DNA of 64,000 nucleotides. Source: Mangrovimonas futianensis. GTDB taxonomy: Bacteria; Bacteroidota; Bacteroidia; Flavobacteriales; Flavobacteriaceae. A program made the translations under genes and the position numbers. A model generated the notes under the pieces. The model was not told the DNA's origin. It worked only from the letters and a program-made list of their open reading frames with translations, and searched no databases. The stretch is taken from the NCBI RefSeq assembly GCF_021245805.1, contig NZ_JAJJNF010000005.1:186001-250000 (forward strand), given 5' to 3'. This document shows, piece by piece, positions 52,620 through 59,872 of the stretch; position 1 is the first letter of the stretch; every line of letters starts with the position of its first letter.

Positions 52620-52649
52620 CAAAAATAACGTGTTTCTAAGGTTATACAA
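52620..52649 (-). promoter_or_regulatory. Promoter of the helicase gene
   Basis: On the minus strand TTG (52649-52647) is followed after 19 bases by TATTTTTG (52627-52620), an exact match to the TAnnTTTG consensus. Transcription would start near 52613, leaving a leader of only about 10 bases before the ATG. Confidence 0.6.
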
Positions 52650-52694
52650 GGTATTGGCCCTGAAATATTAGCTTATTTTTTTAACAGTTTACAG

Positions 52695-52728
52695 TTGATA
52701 AACGCTTAAAAAATTCCTTTTAAATTTG
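52695..52728 (+). promoter_or_regulatory. Promoter of the RluE-like gene
   Basis: TTG (52695-52697) is followed after 23 bases by TAAATTTG (52721-52728), an exact -7 match. Transcription should start near 52735. Confidence 0.6.
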
Positions 52729-52753
52729 CGTATTGTTTTCTAAATTATACGGT

Positions 52754-53320
52754 TTGCAACATTACTATAAGATATATAAGCCCTACGGATACTTAAGTCA
52801 ATTTATTAATAATCAGACTAAAAGGCGAAATAAGAAGCTATTAGGGAGCTTGGGAGCGTTTCCTGACAACCTGATGGCTATTGGTAGACTGGATGAAAAA
52901 TCGGAGGGTCTATTACTTTTAACAACCGATGGAAAATATAGTGAATTCATAAGAAGTAGTGCCATAGAAAAGGAATACCATGTGATGGTAGATGGTTTAA
53001 TTACTTCAGAAGCTATAGAAAATTTGAAACAAGGAATTCCCATTACAATTGGTAAGGAATCTTATCAAACAAAATCTTGCCAAGTAGATTTTTTAAAAGA
53101 CATTAGTCATATTCCAGAACGATTTGTTAGGGATGACAAACATGGACCAACCTCTTGGATTTCAATTACCATCACAGAAGGTAAATTTAGACAAGTAAGA
53201 AAAATGACGGCTGCCGTAGGATTTCCTACATTACGTTTAGTAAGATATCGAATTGGAGAATATACTTTTGAAGGATTACTACCTGGTCAAGTTGAAGAGC
53301 TAGGTGTGAAATCCTATTAA
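52754..53320 (+). CDS. RsuA/RluE-family pseudouridine synthase
   Basis: The 188-residue protein begins at about QHYYKIYKPYGYLSQFINNQ and carries the catalytic-Asp motif AIGRLDEKSEGLLLLTTDGK and the late motif TEGKFRQVRKMTAAVGFPTLRL. That matches the RluE/RsuA group, which modifies rRNA uridines. The frame is open upstream to TTG 52733, but the candidate promoter would start the mRNA near 52735. I therefore prefer the TTG at 52754, which also gives the usual family N-terminus. The start is uncertain. Confidence 0.85.
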   Translation: MQHYYKIYKPYGYLSQFINNQTKRRNKKLLGSLGAFPDNLMAIGRLDEKSEGLLLLTTDGKYSEFIRSSAIEKEYHVMVDGLITSEAIENLKQGIPITIGKESYQTKSCQVDFLKDISHIPERFVRDDKHGPTSWISITITEGKFRQVRKMTAAVGFPTLRLVRYRIGEYTFEGLLPGQVEELGVKSY

Positions 53321-54033
53321 AAAGGCTCTCTAATAATAAAAATGCTAGCTTTGACTCCTGTTGCTAAATTCCAGCTACTTGATGCAATAATATTGCCTTC
53401 TTCATCCATAACTACCAACTCGGCAGTATTAGGACCTGCTTCACCCATATTTAGAGCGATAAAGTCAATTTGATTGACGCCATCTTCCAAATTATAGATA
53501 AAACCAGAAAAAGAAGTAGTTAAAGTAACATCATATTTAACAACTTCACCATTTATTATAACCCTAACTCTATCGCCGTCAGGATCAGCATGGTCGCGAT
53601 AAACTACATTGACACTTTTGGCTTTGGTTCGGAATTCACCTAAAAATTGATCTGTTTTGGAACCACCACGCTCCACACGCGAAAAGAAACGCTCTTCATC
53701 ATACTGTTGCCTTACATTTTTTAAATGTTGGTCAACCTTTCCTTTATATAGCTCTCCAGGATCTCCAAACTTCTCCCCTCCCAACATGGAAAACTCCTTT
53801 TTGGTGTTAAAGTCAGTATTTGTATTCTGCTCAGGAACCGATAATCCATTAATACCAGCTTTGGAATTTAAAAGACCTTTATTCTCAATGGGTTTATTTT
53901 CAATAACCTTATTTTCTTGCCCATTGGCATTTTCTTCAGCAGGAATAACCGTAGCATTGGTTTCCGATCCATCTATTTGAGCATATATGGAAATGGACAC
54001 AAGGCTGAATAAAAGTAGAAAGAGGTGTTTCAT
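53317..54033 (-). CDS. Secreted protein of unknown function
   Basis: The 238-residue protein has a Sec signal peptide (LFLLLFSLVSISIYAQ) and a low-complexity Asn/Glu-rich stretch (about 20-75). A conserved C-terminal beta domain (about 130-238) has VYRDHADPDGDRVRVIINGE and DFIALNMGEAGPNTAELVV. The acidic loop DPDGD could bind calcium. Similar proteins occur in flavobacteria but the role is unknown. It overlaps the end of the RluE-like gene by 4 bases. Confidence 0.75.
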   Translation of the reverse strand: MKHLFLLLFSLVSISIYAQIDGSETNATVIPAEENANGQENKVIENKPIENKGLLNSKAGINGLSVPEQNTNTDFNTKKEFSMLGGEKFGDPGELYKGKVDQHLKNVRQQYDEERFFSRVERGGSKTDQFLGEFRTKAKSVNVVYRDHADPDGDRVRVIINGEVVKYDVTLTTSFSGFIYNLEDGVNQIDFIALNMGEAGPNTAELVVMDEEGNIIASSSWNLATGVKASIFIIREPF

Positions 54034-54254
54034 TGTTTATTGTTATCCCAACGGAAAGTTCAAAAATCGTACCTATAATATAACCAAACAACTTTTTAAT
54101 GAAATTTTATGTATTTCTTGCCTATATAAGGATTGTAAACTTACGTAATAAAATGTTAAAATTTGTTAAATCACTACTTTGCAATGCACAGTACTGTAAC
54201 AAATCTTTTTTTTCCTCGTCTATCTAATAAACAATCAATCAAAAAATAATTATC
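54034..54254. other. Upstream region of the microprotein cluster
   Basis: The region holds a candidate promoter (TTG at 54133-54135, then 22 bases, then AAAATTTG at 54158-54165), a perfect 10-base palindrome ACAGTACTGT (54188-54197), and an A-rich leader with AATCAATC repeats before the first small gene. I see no other gene. Confidence 0.4.
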
Positions 54255-54341
54255 ATGAGAACTTTAGACAACAATCAGATTTCAAACACATTAGGTAATA
54301 CTAAAAGTTACAATTGGAACAGTAAAAGACGTTACAGATAA
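54255..54341 (+). CDS. Microprotein A of a tandem pair, function unknown
   Basis: This 28-residue frame begins MRTLDNNQIS and ends YNWNSKRRYR. A second, nearly identical frame follows 132 bases downstream. Between the copies the frame is kept with no insertion, and the conserved ends differ at four codons by third-base changes only (CAG/CAA, AAC/AAT twice, CGT/CGC). Such a pattern points to selection on the peptide. The peptide is basic at its C-terminus and has no signal peptide or membrane helix. It is too short for standard gene callers, and I recognise no family. Confidence 0.7.
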   Translation: MRTLDNNQISNTLGNTKSYNWNSKRRYR

Positions 54342-54386
54342 ACTGTAAGAACTTAGACAATCAATCATCAATCAAAAAACATCATC

Positions 54387-54473
54387 ATGAGAACTTTAGA
54401 CAACAATCAAATTTCAAATTCTTTTAGTGACAGGAAAGGTTACAATTGGAATTGTAAAAGACGCTACAGATAG
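54387..54473 (+). CDS. Microprotein B of a tandem pair, function unknown
   Basis: The 28-residue frame reads MRTLDNNQIS, then a different middle (NSFSDRKG), then YNWNCKRRYR. It is a tandem duplicate of microprotein A with a variable core (residues 12-18) between conserved ends. It has one Cys at position 23 where A has Ser. Its upstream leader repeats the AATCAATC-type sequence of the first copy. A hairpin (54472-54487) overlaps its stop codon. Function unknown; a host-interaction or regulatory peptide is possible but unproven. Confidence 0.7.
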   Translation: MRTLDNNQISNSFSDRKGYNWNCKRRYR

Positions 54474-54543
54474 TTGGTTTACCAACTGCTGAAAAAAAAT
54501 CAATCAAAAACAACATCAATCATCAATCAAAAAAATAAGTATC

Positions 54544-54681
54544 ATGAAAGCTATTATTAAAACATCAAGAGATTCCTTTTTTAGAATGAAGGAGCTATCT
54601 AAAGACAAGTGGAGAAACTACCACAAGTGGGATAGTGATCATGAAACTTTATGGACAGGAATTAATAGGTTAGCACATTAA
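54544..54681 (+). CDS. Small basic protein after the tandem pair, function unknown
   Basis: The 45-residue frame begins MKAIIKTSRDSFFRMKELSK and ends HETLWTGINRLAH, with an aromatic and basic middle (KDKWRNYHKWDSD). It has no signal peptide. It starts with the same ATCATGA leader pattern as the two 28-residue frames and ends 22 bases before an intrinsic terminator, so the three probably share one mRNA. It is not homologous to A and B by eye. Coding support is weaker because there is only one copy. Confidence 0.55.
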   Translation: MKAIIKTSRDSFFRMKELSKDKWRNYHKWDSDHETLWTGINRLAH

Positions 54682-54702
54682 TTTGAATTAGTTAGTTTGT
54701 AT

Positions 54703-54728
54703 AAAAGTCGGCAATTGCCGACTTTTTT
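54703..54728 (+). terminator. Terminator of the microprotein cluster
   Basis: AAAAGTCGGCAA and its exact complement form a perfect 24-base palindromic stem (54703-54726), followed by a T run to 54728. It separates the small genes from exbD. Confidence 0.88.
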
Positions 54729-54780
54729 CATTTATGGTATTGTTCTTGTATTTCGATTTTAAATCTTAAAAAACTACATT

Positions 54781-55341
54781 ATGAGACGTACAAGAAAATC
54801 TACAGAAGTAAATGCAGGGTCCATGGCAGACATTGCCTTTTTATTACTCATCTTTTTTCTGGTGACCACAACCATGAGCAATGATGCAGGTATTAGCAGA
54901 AAATTACCCAGAGATTGTCCTCCCGGAGTGGATTGTTCATCTGATATAAATGAGCGAAATATCTTGAGAATCTCAATTAACGGCCAAAATCAATTAATGG
55001 TCAATGACGAATTGGTTTCCATTTCTGAAATAAAAAACAAAATCAAGCTGTTTGTAGATAACAACGGTGATGGGAGTTGTAATTATTGCCAAGGTATTCA
55101 ATCCGTTTCATCTTCAGACAATCCCAATAAAGCTGTGATTTCATTAAAAAATGACCGAGAAACATCGTATCAATTTTACGTGGCAGTACAGGATGAATTA
55201 ACCAAAGCTTATTTGGAGCTCAGGGAGAATTATGTGCGTAATATTTTGAAGAAATCACCAGAAGTACTAAATGAAGAGGACATTGCCTTGGCAAAAGAAG
55301 CCTATCCTTTCGTAGTTTCTGAAGCTGAAATATCTAAATAA
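54781..55341 (+). CDS. ExbD-family biopolymer transport protein with extra cysteines
   Basis: The 186-residue protein has one N-terminal membrane helix with the conserved Asp (SMADIAFLLLIFFLVTT, Asp17) and a periplasmic domain, as in ExbD/TolR. It is longer than typical ExbD and has four Cys (46, 52, 100, 103), in RDCPPGVDCSS and DGSCNYCQG. ExbD couples proton flow to TonB. No exbB or tonB is adjacent, so the partner must be elsewhere. It stands after the microprotein terminator. Confidence 0.9.
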   Translation: MRRTRKSTEVNAGSMADIAFLLLIFFLVTTTMSNDAGISRKLPRDCPPGVDCSSDINERNILRISINGQNQLMVNDELVSISEIKNKIKLFVDNNGDGSCNYCQGIQSVSSSDNPNKAVISLKNDRETSYQFYVAVQDELTKAYLELRENYVRNILKKSPEVLNEEDIALAKEAYPFVVSEAEISK

Positions 55342-55346
55342 TCCTT

Positions 55347-55766
55347 TTAATTTAAAATGGCTACAGAATCCTTAACCCATGGATATGAAATATTAACCTT
55401 ACGCCTACCCCATTTCAAAGCCGCTTTCACATCGGTGCCCATATAAATATCTATTTGGTTCCGTTTTCTGTAGTGCATTTTATCCTTTACCAAATAAATA
55501 CCCTCCAAGCCCTCAATTTGTACTGGAGTGTTGTGATTAAGACCAAATTTTAATAAATCTCTAGAAACAGCAATGTATTTTTTTCCAGGGATTAAGCTAT
55601 CACCAAAAGCAGTTATATGTGGATTAGGTGAAGTTTGATATTCTAAAGAATTATAGGCAGTTGCCATAACACAGAACTGAATAAATTCTTTCTCCTCCTT
55701 TTTATTAGAAGGGTTACATGCAAAAAGAAAAAAACATCCTAAAAGGACATAAAGGGAAAATCGCAT
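55347..55766 (-). CDS. 3D-domain lipoprotein
   Basis: The 139-residue protein has a lipoprotein signal (LLGCFFLFACNPS) and a 3D domain: VMATAYNSLEYQTSP, YIAVSRDLLKFGL, and the three conserved Asp in DKMHYRKRNQIDIYMGTDV. In related lytic transglycosylases the Asp residues sit in the active site. It may cleave or bind peptidoglycan at the outer membrane. It is the only part of such an enzyme here. It is a single gene on the minus strand. Confidence 0.88.
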   Translation of the reverse strand: MRFSLYVLLGCFFLFACNPSNKKEEKEFIQFCVMATAYNSLEYQTSPNPHITAFGDSLIPGKKYIAVSRDLLKFGLNHNTPVQIEGLEGIYLVKDKMHYRKRNQIDIYMGTDVKAALKWGRRKVNISYPWVKDSVAILN

Positions 55767-55776
55767 GGACTAATAT

Positions 55777-55807
55777 AAAAAAAAAGAGCGCTTATGGCGC
55801 TCTTTTT
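55777..55807 (-). terminator. Terminator after the Hsp20 gene
   Basis: GAGCGC and GGCGCTC-type arms (55785-55791 with 55797-55803) around TTATG are flanked by A and T runs. On the minus strand a U tract follows the stem, 22 bases past the Hsp20 stop. Confidence 0.85.
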
Positions 55808-55828
55808 AAAATTCATTAATCAATCAAA

Positions 55829-56305
55829 TTAAGAAATTTCAATTTTTTTAGCGGGTTTGCGTTTGGCTTCCTCGCGTTTCGCAATTTGAACTTTAAGAAG
55901 TCCGTCCACATATTCTGCATTGATTTTTTCAGCATCTGCAGAATCTGGTAAAGTGAAAGATCTTTTAAAAGAAGAATAACCAAATTCACGTCTGGTATAG
56001 TTTTCTTCTTCTTCATTTTTTTCTGTTTTAGTTTCAGCGGAAATGGTTAATAATTCGTTGTCCACATTCACTTCAAAATCAGATTTATTGAATCCAGGTA
56101 CTGCCATTTCTACCACATAAGCATCTTTATTTTCCTTAATGTTTACAGAAGGTAAAGTCATGCCTGTGTTGAAATTGGCTAAGAAATCTGATCCAAAGTC
56201 TCTGTTGAAAATGTCATCAATCCAAGAAGATAAACTTGGTAAGGTTCCTTGCTCTCTCTGAGAGGTTCTTAAACCGTTTCTTTTTGTTGGAATCAAATTA
56301 CTCAT
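55829..56305 (-). CDS. Hsp20 / alpha-crystallin small heat-shock protein
   Basis: The 158-residue protein has an N-terminal arm, an alpha-crystallin domain (about 45-145) with PSVNIKENKDAYVVEMAVPG and TRREFGYSSFKRSFTLPDSA, and a short tail with the I-x-I-type motif KKIEIS. It holds unfolded proteins to prevent aggregation. I start it at the ATG at 56305 (MSNLIPTKRNGL); the frame is open 8 codons further upstream. A terminator lies just downstream. Confidence 0.95.
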   Translation of the reverse strand: MSNLIPTKRNGLRTSQREQGTLPSLSSWIDDIFNRDFGSDFLANFNTGMTLPSVNIKENKDAYVVEMAVPGFNKSDFEVNVDNELLTISAETKTEKNEEEENYTRREFGYSSFKRSFTLPDSADAEKINAEYVDGLLKVQIAKREEAKRKPAKKIEIS

Positions 56306-56452
56306 AATGATTTTATTTGTGTTATACATAATGTTTAAAGTTTAAATTCAAATAACACCAAACAAAAAAAATACCAATACCAAAATGTCAGTTTTTCGAC
56401 TATATTTTAAGACAATTTTTCAGTTTAAAGCCTTGATTAGTATGTCATAACG

Positions 56453-58429
56453 TCAATATTTCAGAAGTTCCAATAGCTCGATTTCAAATCTGGATTTCGG
56501 TAAATACTGTTCTTCAAGCTGTCCTATAAAAGGAATAGGTGTTTCCATACTTGCTACTCTTTTTACCGGGGCATCCAAATATTCAAAACATTGTTCCATT
56601 ATCATTGCAGAAAGATCTGAAGCAATACCTCCAAATAAAGAATCTTCTTGTAAAATGATGGCTTTTCCAGTTTTTTTGACAGAAGTTAATATGGCTTCCG
56701 TATCTAAGGGTTGTAAGGTTCTTAAATCAATTAAGTCGGCTTGAATGTTTGGATGTTTTTCTAATATAGAAATAGCCCAATGTACGCCAGCCCCATAAGA
56801 TATAATAGTAATTTCTTGACCTTCATTTAATAGGGCTGCTTTTCCAAATGGCAATGTATAATAATCGGTTGGCACATCTTGTCTTACGGTTCTATATAAT
56901 GCTTTATGTTCAAAGAATAGCACAGGATTTGGGTCATTAATAGCTGTTGCTAAAAGCCCTTTGGCATCATAGGGAAAAGCAGGATAAACCACTTTTAAAC
57001 CTGGCGTTTTTGTAAACCATGCTTCGTTTGTTTGGGAATGAAAAGGGCCCGCTGCCACTCCTGCTCCACAAGGCATTCGGACGACCACGTCCGCCTTTTG
57101 GTTCCAACGATAATGCACCTTAGCAAGATAATTTACAATCGGGTTAAAACCAGAACTCACAAAATCTGCAAATTGCATTTCCACCACAGATTTGATATTG
57201 GCAATAGATAGGCCCATTCCTACCTCAATTATGGAGGATTCACAAATAGGGGTGTTTCTTACACGATCTTTCCCAAAAGCCTCTACAAATCCTTCTGTAA
57301 TTTTAAAGACGCCACCATAATCAGCAATATCTTGCCCCATTACGACCAACTCCGGATGTTTTTCCATAGACTGTTTCAAGCTAGTTGAAATGGCATCTAT
57401 GAATCGTAATTCCTCCGTTTTTTCTTTATGGGTTACATGTTCGTATTCAAATGGATGATAAACGTCCCGTAGTTCGGTTTCCATGTCGGGTTCAATAGCA
57501 TCTTCAGTAAAAGCCATGTCTAAGGCCGTATCTATTTCGGCTTTTATTTTTGACCTAAAGACGTCATCATCAGTTTCCGTAAGTATGCCCTGTTCTATTA
57601 AAAATGACTTGAAATTATTCAGCGGATCTTTTTGTTGCCAAAAATCCATCAAATCCTGTGGCACATACTTGGTTCCACTTGCCTCCTCATGACCACGCAT
57701 TCTAAAGGTTTTGAATTCAATCAAAACGGGTCGTGGATTTTGACGCATACTTTCTGTTATTTCGGAAATTTTTTGGTAAACCTCAACAATATTATTCCCA
57801 TCAATAATATGGGATTCCATACCATAACCCAATCCTCTATCTGCCAAATTTTCGCAAAAATACTGCTCTGTAGTTGGGGTTGATAAACCATAACCGTTAT
57901 TTTCTATACAGAATAACACAGGCAATTGCCACACAGAAGCCACATTCAAGGCTTCATGGAAATCTCCTTCACTTGTTCCTCCCTCTCCTGTAAAAACTGC
58001 TGTTACTTCTTGACGGTTTTTTAGCTTGCTAGCCAAAGCAATACCATCGGCAACACCCAATTGCGGTCCTAAATGGGAAATCATTCCAATCAGTTTGTAT
58101 TCTTGAGTTCCGAAATGAAATGAACGATCCCTTCCTTTGGTGAAGCCACTCATTTTTCCTTGCCATTGGCAAAAAAGTCTAAATAAAGGAACGTTTCTTG
58201 TCGTAAAAATCCCTAAATTTCGGTGCATAGGAAGAATATATTCCTCATCTTTCATTGCCATAGTTACCCCTACAGATATGGCTTCTTGCCCTATTCCAGA
58301 GAACCATTTTGAAATTTTACCTTGACGAAGTAAAACCAACATCTTTTCCTCTATTAATCGAGGTTTCAACATGTTTTTGTAAAGATGTAATAAGGTGGTT
58401 TGGTCTATTTGATCAGTTTGATACTGCAT
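56453..58429 (-). CDS. Fused alpha/beta E1 component of a 2-oxoacid dehydrogenase
   Basis: The 658-residue protein joins the two E1 subunits. The alpha part (about 1-330) has LKPRLIEEKMLVLLRQGKIS and the thiamine diphosphate motif GEGGTSEGDFHEALNVASVW ending in IENN. The beta part (about 335-658) has VVMGQDIADYGGVFK and RVRNTPICESSIIEVGMGLS. The likely role is the branched-chain or a related 2-oxoacid dehydrogenase complex. E2 and E3 are not adjacent. The start at 58429 gives a normal N-terminus; an upstream ATG at 58459 is possible. Confidence 0.92.
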   Translation of the reverse strand: MQYQTDQIDQTTLLHLYKNMLKPRLIEEKMLVLLRQGKISKWFSGIGQEAISVGVTMAMKDEEYILPMHRNLGIFTTRNVPLFRLFCQWQGKMSGFTKGRDRSFHFGTQEYKLIGMISHLGPQLGVADGIALASKLKNRQEVTAVFTGEGGTSEGDFHEALNVASVWQLPVLFCIENNGYGLSTPTTEQYFCENLADRGLGYGMESHIIDGNNIVEVYQKISEITESMRQNPRPVLIEFKTFRMRGHEEASGTKYVPQDLMDFWQQKDPLNNFKSFLIEQGILTETDDDVFRSKIKAEIDTALDMAFTEDAIEPDMETELRDVYHPFEYEHVTHKEKTEELRFIDAISTSLKQSMEKHPELVVMGQDIADYGGVFKITEGFVEAFGKDRVRNTPICESSIIEVGMGLSIANIKSVVEMQFADFVSSGFNPIVNYLAKVHYRWNQKADVVVRMPCGAGVAAGPFHSQTNEAWFTKTPGLKVVYPAFPYDAKGLLATAINDPNPVLFFEHKALYRTVRQDVPTDYYTLPFGKAALLNEGQEITIISYGAGVHWAISILEKHPNIQADLIDLRTLQPLDTEAILTSVKKTGKAIILQEDSLFGGIASDLSAMIMEQCFEYLDAPVKRVASMETPIPFIGQLEEQYLPKSRFEIELLELLKY

Positions 58430-58473
58430 ATTTGATAAGGAAGACGGGTTTGAAATCATAAAAATTCATTTCT

Positions 58474-58481
58474 CAAATATA
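58474..58481 (-). promoter_or_regulatory. Candidate -7 box of the E1 gene
   Basis: On the minus strand TATATTTG (58481-58474) matches TAnnTTTG. Transcription would start near 58467, which leaves a leader of about 38 bases before the ATG at 58429 but only about 8 before the ATG at 58459. No TTG -33 is seen at standard spacing. Confidence 0.45.
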
Positions 58482-58549
58482 TATAAAATGAGTCTTTAAA
58501 ATATGACCCTAGGAGCCAAAATAGAATTCCATTCTTACTAATGTTTTCG

Positions 58550-58557
58550 TACATTTG
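58550..58557 (+). promoter_or_regulatory. Candidate -7 box of the five-gene run at 58584
   Basis: TACATTTG matches TAnnTTTG and lies 26 bases before the first ATG. No clear -33 TTG is seen. Confidence 0.45.
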
Positions 58558-58583
58558 TAAGAGACAGACTTAAATTTTTCAAT

Positions 58584-59534
58584 ATGAATAACATACCTAG
58601 TGTAAATCTTAAGGATTTTACATCTGGAGACCCTGAGCGAAAACAAAAATTTGTTGATGAAATTGGTAAGGCTTATGAAGAAATAGGTTTTGTGGCCTTG
58701 AAAGGTCACTTTCTCGATGACAATTTGGTTGAGGATTTATATAAACAAATCAAATCCTTTTTTGACCTCCCGGTAGAAACTAAACAGAAGTATGAAATTC
58801 CAGGAATTGGAGGTCAAAGAGGCTACGTCTCTTTTGGAAAAGAAAGTGCGAAGGGTAAAAAAGAAGGTGATTTAAAGGAGTTTTGGCACTTTGGTCAATA
58901 TGTGGAAGACAATCCGGAATTAGAGAAGGAATATCCAAAAAACGTTTCGGTTGAAGAGCTTCCAGAGTTTAATGAAGTGGGTAAAAGAACCTATAAAAAG
59001 TTGGAGGAAACGGCTAAATATGTGCTTCGGGCTTTAGCTTTACATTTAGGTTTAGAAGAAACCTATTTCGATAATTTCATTAAAAACGGAAATTCTATTT
59101 TAAGACCTATTCATTACCCTCCTATTAAAGAAGAACCTAAAGAGGCTGTTCGCGCTGCGGCACATGGTGATATCAATTTAATCACTTTGTTAATGGGGGG
59201 CCAAGGGAAAGGGCTTCAGGTACAAAACCATAAAGGTGAATGGATAGACGCCATCGCACAACCAGATGAGTTGATGATCAATGTAGGAGATATGCTTTCA
59301 AGACACACCAATAACAAGTTGAAATCAACCATCCATAGAGTGGTAAACCCGCCTAAAGAACTTTGGGGAACATCACGTTATTCCATACCGTTCTTCATGC
59401 ACCCTATTAGCAGTATGAAATTGGACGTTTTGGATAATTGTGTAGATGATCAAAACCCAAAACTTTATGAGGATATCACCGCTGGAGAATTTCTAACTGA
59501 ACGTTTGATTGAGTTAGGTCTTATTAAGAAATAA
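58584..59534 (+). CDS. Isopenicillin-N-synthase-like 2-oxoglutarate/Fe(II) oxygenase
   Basis: The 316-residue protein has the IPNS/2OG dioxygenase fold: an N-terminal NNIPSVNLKDFTSGDPERKQ region and the iron ligands in AAHGDINLITLL (His-x-Asp) and STIHRVVNPP (His). The cosubstrate Arg-x-Ser is in TSRYSIPFF. These enzymes oxidise small molecules with O2; the substrate is unknown. It heads a same-strand run of five genes with gaps of 6 and 2 bases and then overlaps of 11 and 14 bases. Confidence 0.93.
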   Translation: MNNIPSVNLKDFTSGDPERKQKFVDEIGKAYEEIGFVALKGHFLDDNLVEDLYKQIKSFFDLPVETKQKYEIPGIGGQRGYVSFGKESAKGKKEGDLKEFWHFGQYVEDNPELEKEYPKNVSVEELPEFNEVGKRTYKKLEETAKYVLRALALHLGLEETYFDNFIKNGNSILRPIHYPPIKEEPKEAVRAAAHGDINLITLLMGGQGKGLQVQNHKGEWIDAIAQPDELMINVGDMLSRHTNNKLKSTIHRVVNPPKELWGTSRYSIPFFMHPISSMKLDVLDNCVDDQNPKLYEDITAGEFLTERLIELGLIKK

Positions 59535-59540
59535 AAACAT

Positions 59541-59870
59541 ATGGATTTACAAGATCAATTAAAGAATTTGTTTCCAGATCATGTACCCGAAAATCAAGAG
59601 GATTCTGTAGATCAGGAATCTGATATTTGGATGCAAGATGACCCCATAATCTGCAAATATGAAAAACGTAAAGGAAAACCTATTACCATTCTTGAGGGCT
59701 ATACAGGCGCTACCGAAGATTTTAAAAAGCTAGCTAAAGAATTAAAGACAGCCTTAAGTGTGGGTGGTAGTTTTAAGGATGATAAAATTATTATTCAGGG
59801 AGACTACCGCGATAAAATTATGGTGATTTTAAAAGATAAAGGTTTTAATGTAAAAAGAGTTGGGGGATAA
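59541..59870 (+). CDS. SUI1/eIF1-like translation factor (YciH type)
   Basis: The 109-residue protein has an acidic N-terminal part and a SUI1 domain: KPITILEGYTGATEDFKKLA, LKTALSVGGSFKDDKIIIQG and DYRDKIMVILKDKGFNVKRV. The SUI1 fold is related to eukaryotic eIF1, which helps start-codon choice; the bacterial YciH protein modulates initiation in vitro. It lies 6 bases after the oxygenase gene and 2 before DUF1835. Confidence 0.92.
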   Translation: MDLQDQLKNLFPDHVPENQEDSVDQESDIWMQDDPIICKYEKRKGKPITILEGYTGATEDFKKLAKELKTALSVGGSFKDDKIIIQGDYRDKIMVILKDKGFNVKRVGG

Positions 59871-59872
59871 AA

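Noticed and set aside
54188..54197. ACAGTACTGT palindrome upstream of the microproteins as an operator
   Set aside because: Ten bases is too short to be significant by itself. I list it only as part of the upstream region.
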